The position numbers and the translations under genes are program-made. A DNA stretch of 64,000 bases from Ophiostoma sp. CBS 140.51. Lineage: Eukaryota; Ascomycota; Sordariomycetes; Ophiostomatales; Ophiostomataceae. Shown here one piece after another: positions 36,437-47,007 of the stretch. Numbering within the stretch: position 1 is the stretch's first letter; each line of letters begins with the position of its first letter. The stretch is from assembly GCA_029298735.1 (NCBI GenBank), contig JANSLP010000118.1:24067-88066 (forward strand). Reading direction: 5' to 3'. The notes beneath the pieces are model-generated. The model was not told the origin of the DNA. It worked only from the letters and a program-made list of their open reading frames with translations, and made no database searches.

Positions 36437-38943
36437 ATGGACCCCGAGCCCGACGAAGAGATCGCGGCTTTGGTCGGCGACCTTGTCCAAGGTGAGCTTT
36501 CTTTGCGACTCAGTGGATATCTGCCCAATCTGTCAACACCAACTAACAACTGTAGCCGCCCGCGTGCCGGCCAAGCGCCGTCCCTTCTCTGTTAAGCCCA
36601 CCGTTGAACGATTGACCACACTCGCCTACGAGCATGGCCTGCGACCTGATGTTTTGCGGACTCTCGTCGTCGACGTCCTGGCCGCTCCGGGCGTCCTCCT
36701 CGATCAGGCCAGCCTCGGCAGCCTGATCCGCAACCTGTACCCCTCTGCTGCTGTAGCCGACGATGTCGTCTTGGCGATTGTTGGATGCTTGGGACAGGGC
36801 CAGCTGAAGCCGCCGTTGCCAGTCCAAGCCCTGTTGTTACGATGGTTCGTGCTCGTGTACCACGTGCTGGCACCGCCGGCGTTGGCAGTCTTGTCGCGGT
36901 CGTATGCAGTATTGTTCAACCTTTTGGACACAGCAGGCATCCGGCCACAGCTGTGCCACGTGCTGGTGCTGATTACAAGGCGGAAGCATGTGCGGCCGTT
37001 TCGCATCCAAGCCACGTGAGTTTTTTGAGAGGGGATGTAACAATGGTGGGATGAGACGGCTGAAAACGTGGACTAACAACTGTAGACTCGGCCTCTCGCG
37101 GCAGATTGGGCACGACCCGCACCTGATTGGCTTACTGCGTGTCTTCAAGAACTACTATCCTGAAGTTATTGTTGGTGAAGCAACACGGGGCAGGGCGTCG
37201 CCATTTAAGGTAGAGGACACATACCACTCGTGATAACATCCAGATAAACATCTCGATAGACTATGCTAACATTCCCAGCATCCTGACCCGCAATGGCGGA
37301 CACACCTAGACGAGATCTGTCTTACTCGGCAGCAGAACCGTCAAGACGGCGAGGGCAGAAACAAGGGCGCCAACGGGGTCAACCTCCTCGATGATGCACC
37401 CTACAACGGCTTCCGCGTGCGCCACGAGGTCTCTGGACGTGGCCGTGCCGCAGGAAAGAATCGACTACCTACCGTGCACACCATTCACGCCCAGGAAGAG
37501 TCCATCACTCTCGAAGAGATTGACAGCGCGGCCAGCCTCGTTGCCCATTTCGAGACCATTGAGCTGCCAAGTCAGCTGGTCGCTGTGCTTGCCGATCCAC
37601 TTTTACAGAAGCTTCTACTGCTTCGACCTGCCGATGAGGCTTTCAAGCGCGTCGACAACTGGCTGGAGGCGTGTGTCTCGAGCACAGCCAGCGGTGACAG
37701 CAGCCGAGAGGAGCTTATGGACTTGTTGGAGGTGGTGCACGACTACATAACGAGCACCAAGACGTTCCCGCCCGTCTTCCATCGCTTCTTTGGCGAAATC
37801 CTTGCTCACTGGAACGGCCGAGATAAAAAGAGCCTGATTCTGGAGTCTCTTGCGTTTGTTCCCATTGCCAGCTTTACGGAAACATACAAGGCGACCTACG
37901 AGCTATTAGAAGCACGGCTTCTCAACAACGAAGTCACTTCGCAACTAGACCTTTTGTCGTTTTATACCCTCGTCTTACGGCAGTGGAGAATCACAATGAT
38001 GGCCGGGACCGACGATGAGGCCGGCACTAAGGCTGCCGTGTCCATCAAGGCCCTCATCGAACATGTCAACGATCTGGTGCTCGCCCTCATCCAAAACTCG
38101 GTCGGCACTTCACCTTCAGCCCCAAACAATGGCGGCGTCTCAACAATTGCCTTGATGGGTGTGCTCGACTTTTACGAAGAGGTGACGGCTGTGCTGGCTC
38201 TGCGCCGCGACGATGTGCTCGCTTCAGTCCAAGAACTCATTCCACCACCCGCGGCGGTCTACACGCTCCACTTCCACCAGTCAGCAGCTGTCGTCTCGCG
38301 CCTCTATGCCGTGCTGGCCAACTACAAGCGGGGACTCGAAGCAGCCATGTCAAGGCGTCCCGGCCGTAGTGCGGCCGCCGCTTTGGCTTTGGCTGGCACC
38401 AACAACAGCAACGCCCAGCCACTGTCCATGCCGCTGGCCGACCACGAGCGCGCCCGCGTCAACCTCTTCAACGGCTACCTGATGGACGTCTGCAACTGTC
38501 TGTGGAGGTCGCGTGCGTTCTCGTCCACGGACACCAACGCTCTGGGATGCCGCGTCGACGGTGCCGTCGTGGGCCGCCTGGCTGGTTATGTACAGACTCT
38601 GCTGGACCGCGAACTGCCTCTCGCAGCGGCGTTCAGTCTGTCGCACTCGCCGACATTGTGCCTGCAGGCCATTTCGTACTTGCGGCAGATGGAAGACGAG
38701 GCCATGGAAGCAGCCTCGAATGCCGGCAGCACGACGCCTCCCTTGCAACGCCGGCACGCGGGCCCTGTGACGCAGGCCGCGCTTCTACGGCTGTCCAACT
38801 CGGGCGGTCTTCGCATTACCTGGCAGGCATATCGCTCGGGTCTTCTCGTACATCTCGAAAAACAGCATCTCGGCGGCATTGCCTCATTGATGTACAACAC
38901 GATGAAGAACCTCATGAATGCACGAGCCAGCCAAGGTGGCTGA
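36437..38943 (+). CDS. mis6: Inner kinetochore protein CENP-I / Mis6 (Ctf3)
   Basis: CCAN inner-kinetochore subunit that works with CENP-H/K at centromeric CENP-A chromatin and helps load CENP-A. Exons are 36437-36491, 36556-37015, 37086-37209 and 37279-38943; joins keep the frame and give 767 residues. The N-terminus MDPEPDEEIAALVGDLVQ is followed by the Mis6 helical repeat region. Diagnostic blocks are RRKHVRPFRIQAT with LGLSRQIGHDPHLIGLLRVF across intron 2, then YYPEVIVGEATRGRASPFKHPDPQW across intron 3. The C-terminal half (exon 4) is less conserved but uninterrupted. Introns 1 and 2 share the same 14-base 3' end. Two MCB boxes precede the gene, suggesting G1/S-regulated expression. The start context GCCATGG is strong. 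Confidence 0.88.
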
Positions 38944-39286
38944 GAAGAATGTTGTGAAGGAATAAAATTGAGGATGAAAATGTGAGAGGATCCAATAAAT
39001 GCGGCCAAGTGCGGATTTTAAATGCGCTGGCGGGATTTGGGGCGAGCGGCGTTCTGTCGGCGTTTCTGGCGTCACAGCGACGCCCTTTTCAGTGCACCAA
39101 AGGCGCAAGAATGGTCTCATCAACCCCACTTATGAGCCACAAAATCCGAGTCCAAATCGTTACCACTTTTTTGAACGTCACTCTTTCTCATCTTCATCCT
39201 CTACTTTTCATTCATTTTCACCATTTTCTGCTTCATTCAAGCCATATTTCACCAAATCACAACATCGACGACAAACCACCACAAAC
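38944..39286. other. Mis6-CAF16 intergenic region
   Basis: This 343 bp spacer carries the Mis6 terminator region and the CAF16 promoter. A GC-rich block lies at about 39025-39090 (GGCGGGATTTGGGGCG), followed by a CT-rich leader with a TTCATT repeat pattern up to the ATG. No ORF of interest. Confidence 0.6.
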
Positions 39287-40300
39287 ATGGCAGATACGCA
39301 GCCCTCTGATGGCGCTTCTGCCAGCACCACGGAGCCCGTCATCCAGACAAAAGGCTTGACGTACTCGTTCCCCGACTACAGCACGGGCATTTCCGATATA
39401 ACGCTCGACCTGCCCGCCGGCAGTCGCACGCTTCTTATTGGTGCCAACGGTGCGGGAAAGACGACACTTTTGCGCCTGCTCGCGGGCAAGCGTCTCGCGC
39501 CCAAAGAGAGCATCCGCATCCAGGGCGTCGACCCGTTTTCGCGCGGTCTCGAGGGCGTTACGTATCTGGGTCTGGAGTGGGTGCTGAACCCTGTTGTGCG
39601 TCGTGACATTGGCGTCGACGAGCTGCTCGCGTCGGTCGGTGGCGATGCCTACCCTGCCCGCCGCGACGAGCTTGTTTCTGTGCTGGACATTGACACCTCG
39701 TGGCGCATGCATGCTGTGAGTGACGGCGAGCGCCGCCGTGTGCAGCTGGCCATGGGTCTTGTGCGGCCGTGGCGTGTGCTGCTGTTGGACGAGATTACCG
39801 TCGATTTGGATGTCTGGACCCGTGCCCAGTTCTTGGGCTGGCTGCGCCAAGAGTGCGAGCGGCACCCAGACCGCGATGCAGGTCTGCCGCCACCCACCAT
39901 TGTCTATGCCACGCATATTTTGGACCACTTGGCCGGCTGGCCCACCCACCTGGTGCACATGCACATGGGCACAGTCCGCGAATGGGGCCCTGCATCGCAG
40001 TTCTTGGACGACCCAACATACATCCAGAAGCGGCTGGCACAGCAGCGGGCCGGCGAAGCCAAAGAGGTTGACGGTCGGCACACGGGCAAGAACAGCCCCG
40101 CGCTCAGTATGCTCGGCGCGTCCGGCAACTCTCGGCTGGGCGACCTCGTGCTGGCGTGGCTGCGTGAAGATCTGCGCGACCGTGGCCCACGGAGCCAGAA
40201 CAAGCGCGGCCCCGAGGGCCTGTCTTACCTGGTGCAGGGCATTGGCGGGTATGGACTGGAGGTGTGGTCCAAGGACGACGGTGTGCCGAAGAAGGGGTGA
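39287..40300 (+). CDS. CAF16: CCR4-associated ABC ATPase CAF16
   Basis: Soluble single-domain ABC ATPase without membrane segments; yeast Caf16 associates with the CCR4-NOT complex and Mediator. The 337-residue protein in one exon carries Walker A GANGAGKT (52-59), signature SDGER (145-149), Walker B VLLLDE (164-169) and an H-loop histidine in ATHILDHL (His210). The SDGERRRVQ signature in place of LSGGQ, and the DEITVDLDV Walker B extension, are typical of Caf16. The open frame extends upstream to 38999 but without a supported start; the ATG at 39287 has a strong context (AACATGG) and begins at a plausible N-terminus. The C-terminal 80 residues after the ATPase core are family-specific. The gene runs in the same direction as Mis6 and convergently to the SDR gene. 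Confidence 0.92.
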   Translation: MADTQPSDGASASTTEPVIQTKGLTYSFPDYSTGISDITLDLPAGSRTLLIGANGAGKTTLLRLLAGKRLAPKESIRIQGVDPFSRGLEGVTYLGLEWVLNPVVRRDIGVDELLASVGGDAYPARRDELVSVLDIDTSWRMHAVSDGERRRVQLAMGLVRPWRVLLLDEITVDLDVWTRAQFLGWLRQECERHPDRDAGLPPPTIVYATHILDHLAGWPTHLVHMHMGTVREWGPASQFLDDPTYIQKRLAQQRAGEAKEVDGRHTGKNSPALSMLGASGNSRLGDLVLAWLREDLRDRGPRSQNKRGPEGLSYLVQGIGGYGLEVWSKDDGVPKKG

Positions 40301-40588
40301 TAGAAGTCTGAGCCTTTCATTTTGATATCGCCTGCTTTCTGGTTTCTTGGCGTTTTTCTGCTTTTATATTGACGGAGTTTCTTACGGTTTCTTACGGTTT
40401 GGTTCGAATGTATTTTTCAACAGATACCCTGGGAGAACTGGACAACACACATACGCACACTTGGATGGCATAGCTTTTTGGTTTTAAAACGAAAACACTC
40501 ATAAAAAGTAGATAAAAAATATAAAAGGCTTCAACGCTTGTAATATGAACTGTCCCAATAACAATGGGATATACCACAACATGACGGT

Positions 40589-41761
40589 TCACTCCAAGTT
40601 CTTTATAATACCCGGATGAATGCCCTCGAGAATGCCCAGCAGCTCCGTCCACACACGACCCTGTGCCTTTGCGCCCGCCTCGGATGTTACGTACGTGCTC
40701 ACAGGCCAGACCTCGTTTGTATCAAGGTACGCGCCGTGCGTCTCCGGTCCTGCTGCCGCAGCGGACACCAGTGTGCGTGCTCCCATATCGGCCGTCCGGC
40801 CAATCAGGACCAGTCCACCGTTGACCAGATGCCGGACGCCAAAGGGCAGCGAACGGAACAGCTGGGTACGGCAGAGACCCGGGTTCAATGTGTTGACCGT
40901 GATGCCAATTTTCTTGTCGTCCAACACTTTGGCCATCTCCCGGACCACCAAAATCTCTAGTAGTTTGGACACGTTGTAGCGGTCGTGCGTCATGGACGCC
41001 GGGTCTTGCAGGGCGGCAAAGATGGACGGTTTGTACTGCTCGTCGAAGCGGGCAAAAAAGTGCGCATCCGACGAGACGATGCTGATATTAGGTCGGACGT
41101 TGTGCTGGGCGGCTGTTTGGCGAAGGAGGGGCAGCAGCAAAAATGCGAGATAGAACGTGGACAGCACGTTGACCGTGATCGAACTCTCATGGCCCTCGAG
41201 CGGGCAGTACGTCCCGGCAGCCACGCCAGCATTCTCGACAACGGCATCGAGTCGGTCGAGCTCCTTGGCAGCACGCTTCCCGAAAGCGGCGACACTGGCA
41301 AACGAGCCCAGGTCCATGTCCCACGCTTCAAGTTTGACGGCAGCCGCCTGTTCGGCTGTCAGAGACTGCCTGACATCGGCGACAGCCGCTTCGGCCTTTT
41401 CGACCGATCGACAGGCAACAATCACGCGGGCAGCACCGAGACGCGCGAAATGGCGGACGGCTTCAAGACCGAGGCCGACATTGGCGCCGGTGACGATAAC
41501 GGTCTGGCCGGCGAAATGGCCCGGTTTGGGCAGTGGCACGGTCTGCCACTGGGCCCAGAAGACGTGCTTGACATAGTTGGGGCTGGAACCAATTAGCAGC
41601 GGGGTCAGAAGAGGGAGAGCAGTTGTGTTCAAAGAGGCCGAAGTTGATGTCGAGGACCATCACGTGAAAGGGATGAGGGTAGGGGAAACTCACGAAACAA
41701 AGGCATGCAGGTAATTGGTCTCTGTAAAGACAGACAGTGGGTGCTGGCGACGGTTGGCCAT
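40589..41761 (-). CDS. Short-chain dehydrogenase/reductase (retinol-dehydrogenase-like)
   Basis: NAD(P)-dependent oxidoreductase of the classical SDR superfamily; substrate unknown. Exons are 41761-41694 and 41582-40589 on the minus strand, separated by a 111 bp intron (GTGAGT donor, CTAAT branch, TTCCAG acceptor), giving 353 residues. Exon 1 supplies the only ATG (MANRRQHPLSVFTETN); the exon 2 frame by itself opens only with TTG. Key residues: cofactor loop TGANVGLG (54-61), NAG (about 140-142), a serine pair in SIVSSDAH (193-194) and the active-site YNVSK with Tyr225 and Lys229. The GLGLEAVRHFARLGA and LNPGLCRT segments are typical of fungal retinol-dehydrogenase-like SDRs. The intron contains a palindromic TCACGTGA at 41660-41667. 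Confidence 0.9.
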
Positions 41762-42353
41762 TGTGAAGGTAGGGTGGGTGGAAGTGAAGAGGGTAAAGCA
41801 GTCAACAAGAATCAATGGGTCGATTATTTTGCCATTGACTTGACAGGAGGTGTTGTCAAGTCGATGTTGGCTGTTGTCAATGTGCTTTGTGCAAAAGGAG
41901 GAAGGTGCGCAAGCTTGCGCTGAAAAGAGTGGGCCCATGCTGTGTTTGGAAATTTTGGTGGTGTAGGTACAATGGCTGGCTTCTGATAGCGGCTATGGTG
42001 GGCTTTGGCGGGCAGGAGCTCCAAGCTTCACCAAAGTGAAACCTTTTGACAGTGAAACGACTCAGAAACGGAAATGTCCACGAAGCCTTGTTAAAATGAA
42101 TTTGCGAGCTCAATGTCCGTCGGTAGATAATTTCGACTGGTGAGCGAGCCTACAAAACGGCTTATACGTTCCATCCTCTGTTGTCGTGAGCTTCTGCACC
42201 TTACGGAACAGCCCTACTTAGTGTACCAACAGCAATTGAGTTGATTCACAAAGTAGGAAGCGAGAACCATGGCAGCCTTCTCCTTCCGTCTGTAGCACTT
42301 AAAAGTACCGTAGATCAGCCTTTTGTAGCCCTCCTTGTCCTTGAGTAGCCTCC
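41762..42353. other. Intergenic, SDR promoter and esterase-like 3' region
   Basis: This 592 bp spacer between two minus-strand genes has no ORF worth calling; short frames run through the presumed SDR leader. No clear TATA or CCAAT element was recognised. Confidence 0.5.
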
Positions 42354-43175
42354 TCACCTCTGCAGGCGCTTCGCAAGAAACTGCATGATGGGCAGCATCT
42401 CGGCGCGGTTGCGCGGCATGCCATTGTCTTCGTCGTTGGGCCGTCGCCAGGCTGCCACTTCAACAGAGGTAAAGCGCCGTCGAAGCATTCCCTGCGTCTC
42501 GTCAGACACGGCCTCACCGCCGGCTGCTCCACAGACGAGGACGGGAGTGGCAAGACGAGGGGCCGATGTTGGCGCTCCAGTCACGGCAGACGGTACTGCC
42601 GGGCCAATGGCCACAATTCCTTTGAAGGAGGAGTCCGCAGTCTGCTTTGACGAAGAGCTTCCATCTGTGATCGATTTCGAAGCTGTCTCCGCCCTGGCAG
42701 CCACCCGTGCCGCCAGAGCGAGGGCAAACGTCCCGCCTTGACCAAAGCCGAACAGCAAAATGTCGTCATAGCGCCAGCCGCACTTGGTGATCAACACATC
42801 CTGAATGAGTCGAGAATCGACACGCTGGACGGCCGTGTCGAACCCAGGATCGTCGTCGAGCTGGCCGGTGCCGTCGAGCCTCAGATCGTCGCCCCAGTGG
42901 AAATGCTGTGGGCCGTGGCCAAAGGAGGCGTCATCGGCATCCGTCCCGGCCACCAAGCTCTGTGGCAAGACACTTGTCCCACGCACGGCAATGGCGAGGA
43001 CGCCGGGGAGGTTGACTGCCCGCGCAAAAGCAGCAAAGGGCGACTCGGCATCACCCAGACCATGAAAGAGAAGCATAATAGCTGTGGTCGAGGCAGGCGG
43101 ATCTGGGAAATGGAGAGCGACAGTGAAGTCGGGCCCCAAGCCCTTAAAGTCGTCCTCGGTCGGAACGCGGGTCAT
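42354..43175 (-). CDS. Phospholipase/carboxylesterase-like protein with degenerate active site
   Basis: Alpha/beta-hydrolase of the acyl-protein thioesterase/carboxylesterase type, 273 residues in one exon from a true ATG. The oxyanion segment FHGLGD (37-42) is present, and HFHWGDDL (91-98) resembles the WFD/W region of the family. At the nucleophile elbow, where the family has G-F-S-Q-G-G, this protein reads GFGQGG (143-148), so residue 145 is Gly instead of Ser. Near the C-terminus the usual catalytic His (normally within a GM-x-H context) reads GMPRNRAEM, with no His. A Ser/Lys-rich insertion interrupts the fold near residues 165-185. It probably lacks hydrolase activity and may bind or regulate, but the serine could be supplied differently. 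It lies in tandem with the SDR and LCCL genes. Confidence 0.8.
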   Translation of the reverse strand: MTRVPTEDDFKGLGPDFTVALHFPDPPASTTAIMLLFHGLGDAESPFAAFARAVNLPGVLAIAVRGTSVLPQSLVAGTDADDASFGHGPQHFHWGDDLRLDGTGQLDDDPGFDTAVQRVDSRLIQDVLITKCGWRYDDILLFGFGQGGTFALALAARVAARAETASKSITDGSSSSKQTADSSFKGIVAIGPAVPSAVTGAPTSAPRLATPVLVCGAAGGEAVSDETQGMLRRRFTSVEVAAWRRPNDEDNGMPRNRAEMLPIMQFLAKRLQR

Positions 43176-43547
43176 TGTAATAGAGAGGTAGGTTGAGTAG
43201 GGAAAGGTGTGAGATCAGAAGCCTTTGACAAAAATGAAGTTGAACACGCGAGGTGAAGAGTGAGACTATGGTTACAGCTGCTTACTAGTGGGGCACGGTG
43301 GGAAAGCTAGGAGAAAAATAGAGCTCTCATGCGCTATATTGATAGGGCTGATGCGCTACAAGAAAAAAACGCACTAAAAAAGATGATATCACAGATGGGA
43401 ATACGACAAGAGTCCAAACAGACCGACACAAGGACAAAAGAAAACAGTCAAAAAAGCATAGACAAACCGCCTGTCCAAGAACTCCATATGTCCAGCAACT
43501 AAGTCGCACTTCCTACATGATCATTTCAGTCCCCTCTCTGTCCCCGT
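43176..43547. other. Intergenic, esterase-like promoter and LCCL-gene 3' region
   Basis: This 372 bp spacer holds no gene. The minus strand is moderately CT-rich, as expected of a leader for the esterase-like gene. Confidence 0.5.
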
Positions 43548-45719
43548 CTACCGCTTCCCTGCCACTTCGCGACTCTTCACGCGTGACGGTCCTGGCGGCA
43601 TCGGCACCCAAGCACCCTCGGCCGTCCATATGCCTGCCCGCGTGTAGTCGTCCGTCTGGCTGCCCTCCATGTAGCCAAACCGGAAATACTCGTCGACACC
43701 CGCTGCGGCCACATCTGCCGGGCGTTCCCATGTAAACGTGGCCACGCCGTGGTTCGTGTCGTCCGCCTCCACCAGATCGTCAAAGTAGCCGCGGTACCGC
43801 TCCACGTCGTTGACCAGCACGCTGATTCCATCGTAGCGCGGGCCCGGTGGCGGTTGCCACGAGAAGGAAATCGAACTAGTGTTGGCGGCGGCCGTCAGCA
43901 CGCCGGCTAGCAAAGTGTCCGACGACAGAAGACCCGTGGCACCGTCCACGGCCGCCTCAATGGCCGTCGCCACGGTCGTGTTGGCAAGGCGTATCACCGG
44001 CTCCATCAGCGTCGGGAGCGGCGAGTTGAGCTGCGAATCGTCCTGGAGCGCGGCCGCCGTCTGCAGCAACGAGTCCCAGCCCCAGCGGGCAATGCCATTT
44101 ATAAACAGACCCACCAGAATGCCCTGGTAAAGCAGCGCAGGGCGGGTTTGCATGCTCGTACCAGGCAGTAGGAGGAGGGCCACAATGTAGTGGTGGATGC
44201 GCAGCTTCAGACCCGGCAGCATCATGCAGATGACCAGGCCCGAGATAAACAAAATATACAGCTTCAAGTACTGCCGAAGACGGCCCTCGCGGCGGAAATA
44301 CCAGATCTGCGAGGCGGCAATCGACAACAAGCAGCCGATAATGGTAGCCAACGCCGCCTTGGCTCCAGGCTGCTGTGCTAGGTCGTGCGGCGTGAGGCGC
44401 TGGATGGGGATCCCGTCAAACGTGTAGTTGTTGAGCGAGCCGACCCAGCATCCGCCGAGCCAGAGCACCGTCTTTTCGATTTGCGCCGTCAGGCCCGTCA
44501 GCGTGCGGCGGACGGCCATGACGTCAAAGATGACCCAGGCGACGAGGGCGGCCGGCAAAAACTTGCCGACAATGTTGGAAATCAGGGCCGGGATTGACGC
44601 GTGCGGCGGCGGGTCCGAGGCCAGGCCAACGTGCCAGAAAAGGCCTGTAAAGATGCTAAAAAAGAAGGCTGCCGGGCTCGTCACAAACAGCGACAGAACC
44701 GTCGAGAATGTCACCGACACTGCCAGCAGCGGCCAACGCGCATCCTGCTGACCGGGGCAGCCGACGCCTTGCTCAAACGTAAAGGCGAGCGGGAAGTACG
44801 AGTCAAACTCAATGCTCTGGATGCCGTTATTTTTGGACGCCGCAAAGTTCGTCTGGCGGCCCACAAGACGTACAACGCCACAGCCACCGGCCGCGTTGTT
44901 AATCACACCCGCGTGGATAGCCGCGCTGCAGATGAACGAGTCGCCACGGTAAATGTGGTCCGTGCCGTTGGCGCCCGAGTTCGGGCCGCCCACAACAAGC
45001 GTCGAGTACACCACTTCCTTGTCGCCCACCGCCCGCGGGTTCAGAACCTGATATCCTGCGCATGTCGCCGGGCACCGGAACGCAAATCCGCTGCCGTTGA
45101 AGGGGCGGCATGCACTGCCGTCCAGCCCGCACATGTTGCCAGGCACCCAGTATGTGTTTCCGCAGCCAATATCACCCGGGATGCCCCAGTCAGCCATTTC
45201 GCCGGCCACAATGCCGCGGCGCATCACCAGCGCAAAAGTCAGCAGCCAGATACCCAACAGGCCAGCCAGCAGGCCGCGGCGCCACCGGATCCGGCTCTTG
45301 ATCGGGTCGTCCTTCGATCCGGGCAGCCGGTCCAGCAGCTTGTCCAGCAGTGTAAGGGGTGCATGCTGCACGACAGGGAACACAGGCTCAATCACAAATG
45401 GGTGCGCATCCTCGGGGCCCAGAGACCATTGCGCCGTCGCTTTCGCGAACCGCCGCACCGAGTACGGCACCCACCGGAACCGTCGCCAGGACCCCTCGTC
45501 CTGCATGAACCGTGGTGTCGGTGGAGCGTCGTCGCTATCGTCTTCTTCGAGTTCGGAGAGGTTGCCGTCGAGGCGTTCGTCAGGCCGGTCAAACCCACCC
45601 TCGGCTGCAATCGTATCGGACGACGAAGAGCCTTCCGAGCGGGCGCCGCGCGGAATGTGGCTGTGTGTGTTGTTATTGGATTCGAGGAGGCCCTCGTTGA
45701 TGTCATTGCCGTCGCCCAT
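43548..45719 (-). CDS. LCCL-domain multi-pass membrane protein
   Basis: Fungal LCCL-domain membrane protein of unknown function, 723 residues in one exon from an ATG. The N-terminal about 140 residues are acidic and Ser-rich, probably cytosolic. A transmembrane helix follows at about 150-167 (LLAGLLGIWLLTFALVM). The extracytosolic LCCL domain spans about 205-310, with cysteines, the FRCPATC segment, GDSFICSAAIHAGVI and a GGCGVVRLVG block. Then come several hydrophobic helices from about 330 to 560 (for example VSVTFSTVLSLFVTS, LATIIGCLLSIAA, ILFISGLVICMM). The C-terminal about 130 residues are soluble and end with WERPADVAAAG...DEYFRFGY, conserved in fungal LCCL proteins. It diverges from DPP III across 1.3 kb. 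Confidence 0.88.
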   Translation of the reverse strand: MGDGNDINEGLLESNNNTHSHIPRGARSEGSSSSDTIAAEGGFDRPDERLDGNLSELEEDDSDDAPPTPRFMQDEGSWRRFRWVPYSVRRFAKATAQWSLGPEDAHPFVIEPVFPVVQHAPLTLLDKLLDRLPGSKDDPIKSRIRWRRGLLAGLLGIWLLTFALVMRRGIVAGEMADWGIPGDIGCGNTYWVPGNMCGLDGSACRPFNGSGFAFRCPATCAGYQVLNPRAVGDKEVVYSTLVVGGPNSGANGTDHIYRGDSFICSAAIHAGVINNAAGGCGVVRLVGRQTNFAASKNNGIQSIEFDSYFPLAFTFEQGVGCPGQQDARWPLLAVSVTFSTVLSLFVTSPAAFFFSIFTGLFWHVGLASDPPPHASIPALISNIVGKFLPAALVAWVIFDVMAVRRTLTGLTAQIEKTVLWLGGCWVGSLNNYTFDGIPIQRLTPHDLAQQPGAKAALATIIGCLLSIAASQIWYFRREGRLRQYLKLYILFISGLVICMMLPGLKLRIHHYIVALLLLPGTSMQTRPALLYQGILVGLFINGIARWGWDSLLQTAAALQDDSQLNSPLPTLMEPVIRLANTTVATAIEAAVDGATGLLSSDTLLAGVLTAAANTSSISFSWQPPPGPRYDGISVLVNDVERYRGYFDDLVEADDTNHGVATFTWERPADVAAAGVDEYFRFGYMEGSQTDDYTRAGIWTAEGAWVPMPPGPSRVKSREVAGKR

Positions 45720-47007
45720 GATGTCGGTAAACCTTCAAGGGAGAGGCGGATAAGCGAGAGTATTGTATGTAAATATGCGTTCCGTAGTTTATGTGTGGTT
45801 ATGCACCAACGTGCGGTATTGAAACGTCGAAAAGCGCCCCCCAAAAAAGAGTGGCAGTGGGAAGCGGAATGGACGGGAGCGGCGGAAAAGCGGCACAGGG
45901 CGCTGGATAATCACAAAGCGCTGGTGTTGGCAGTGCCCTGATGTACCGCCGGTCGGAGAACGCGAGTCGAGGAAAGGCAAAAAAGGGAGAATGGCGATGA
46001 GATGTGAAATGAAGGAAGGAAAGAAGAAAAAGAATCAAAGAAAAGAAGCAAATCGCTAAAGGGAGGAAAGAGCGAGCGAGGTCAGGAAATACGGGATACG
46101 GCTGGGCTGGGCTGGGATGGCTCGAATGGGGATGGGGATGGAATTGTCGAAACAGCGCCAAAACAAGGCTGTTTTCTTGCTGGCTGGGGGCTCCCTAGCG
46201 TCTCGAAACACCCCGAGGCCTTGCTACGGATGCTGCGGACTGTGGACAAGGAAAGTGAGGATGACGGAGCGAATCCGGTCGACTAGCTCTTACCCGTGTT
46301 GAAAAGAAAATACAGAAAATACAGTGACAGCCAGTGAAAACAGTGAAACTTTTGGGAAAGACCCACTTTTCGCCCGCTCCTCTGTCGCTCCTTCCCTTCC
46401 CTGGGTCTTGCCCGCCCCACTCCGCTTCGTGGCAGTTGGTCTTCAGTGATCCAAACTGCCCCAAAAATGTTCCAAAAGGCGCCAGGTTACTCAGGGCGCG
46501 CTGCACTGCTCGGCCGGAATAAGCGAATTGCCCTCTAATCAGCCGTGTTCTGACAGTTGTTTAGGAAACTCTGTACTTAAGGGTCCATCGCATCGTCAAT
46601 TTCGCATCCGTCGCACATCGTATTCCGTGCCCCTTGTGCCTGCCTTTTTTATGGGTGTCATGTGCCTGCTCTTGCCGCGTCCGTTGGCGACTGACGATTG
46701 ATGAACGTGCGCTGTGGCCGGAGCAGGCAACTGCCATGCACACCTCACACCAGGAACCAGCCAATCCTGTGCCTGCACTGGCCCCACAGCCTCATCTTCA
46801 GATCCAACGTGACTGCGTGGCTGCCGTTTCCTTCCCAAAGGGACCAAAGCAAGAGCTTGTCCCGCAGCCTCCAACTAATCGATTTGATTGATTGATTGCG
46901 CCTGCTGCTAAACTTTGACGCCTTCCGTTTCGAGCTTCCCCTCCATTGCCCTTGCCCGATGTAAACCGCCCGCACATTGCGCCTTCCTGTCTTGTATACC
47001 GTGTCAG
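45720..47007. other. Divergent promoter between LCCL gene and DPP III
   Basis: This 1.29 kb spacer has no gene. It carries a short GGCTG tandem (46100-46115) followed by GGGATG repeats, and (GATT)n near 46880-46895. Purine-rich on the plus strand to about 46.1 kb (LCCL-gene leader) and CT-rich from about 46.9 kb (DPP III leader). Confidence 0.5.

Noticed and set aside
40428..40460. GGTTCGAAT near 40.4 kb as a tRNA T-arm or B-box
   Set aside because: No acceptor stem, A-box or cloverleaf could be placed around it. No other tRNA candidate was noticed in the window.
44601..45941. 446-codon plus-strand frame opposite the LCCL gene
   Set aside because: Antisense shadow of a well-supported coding sequence.
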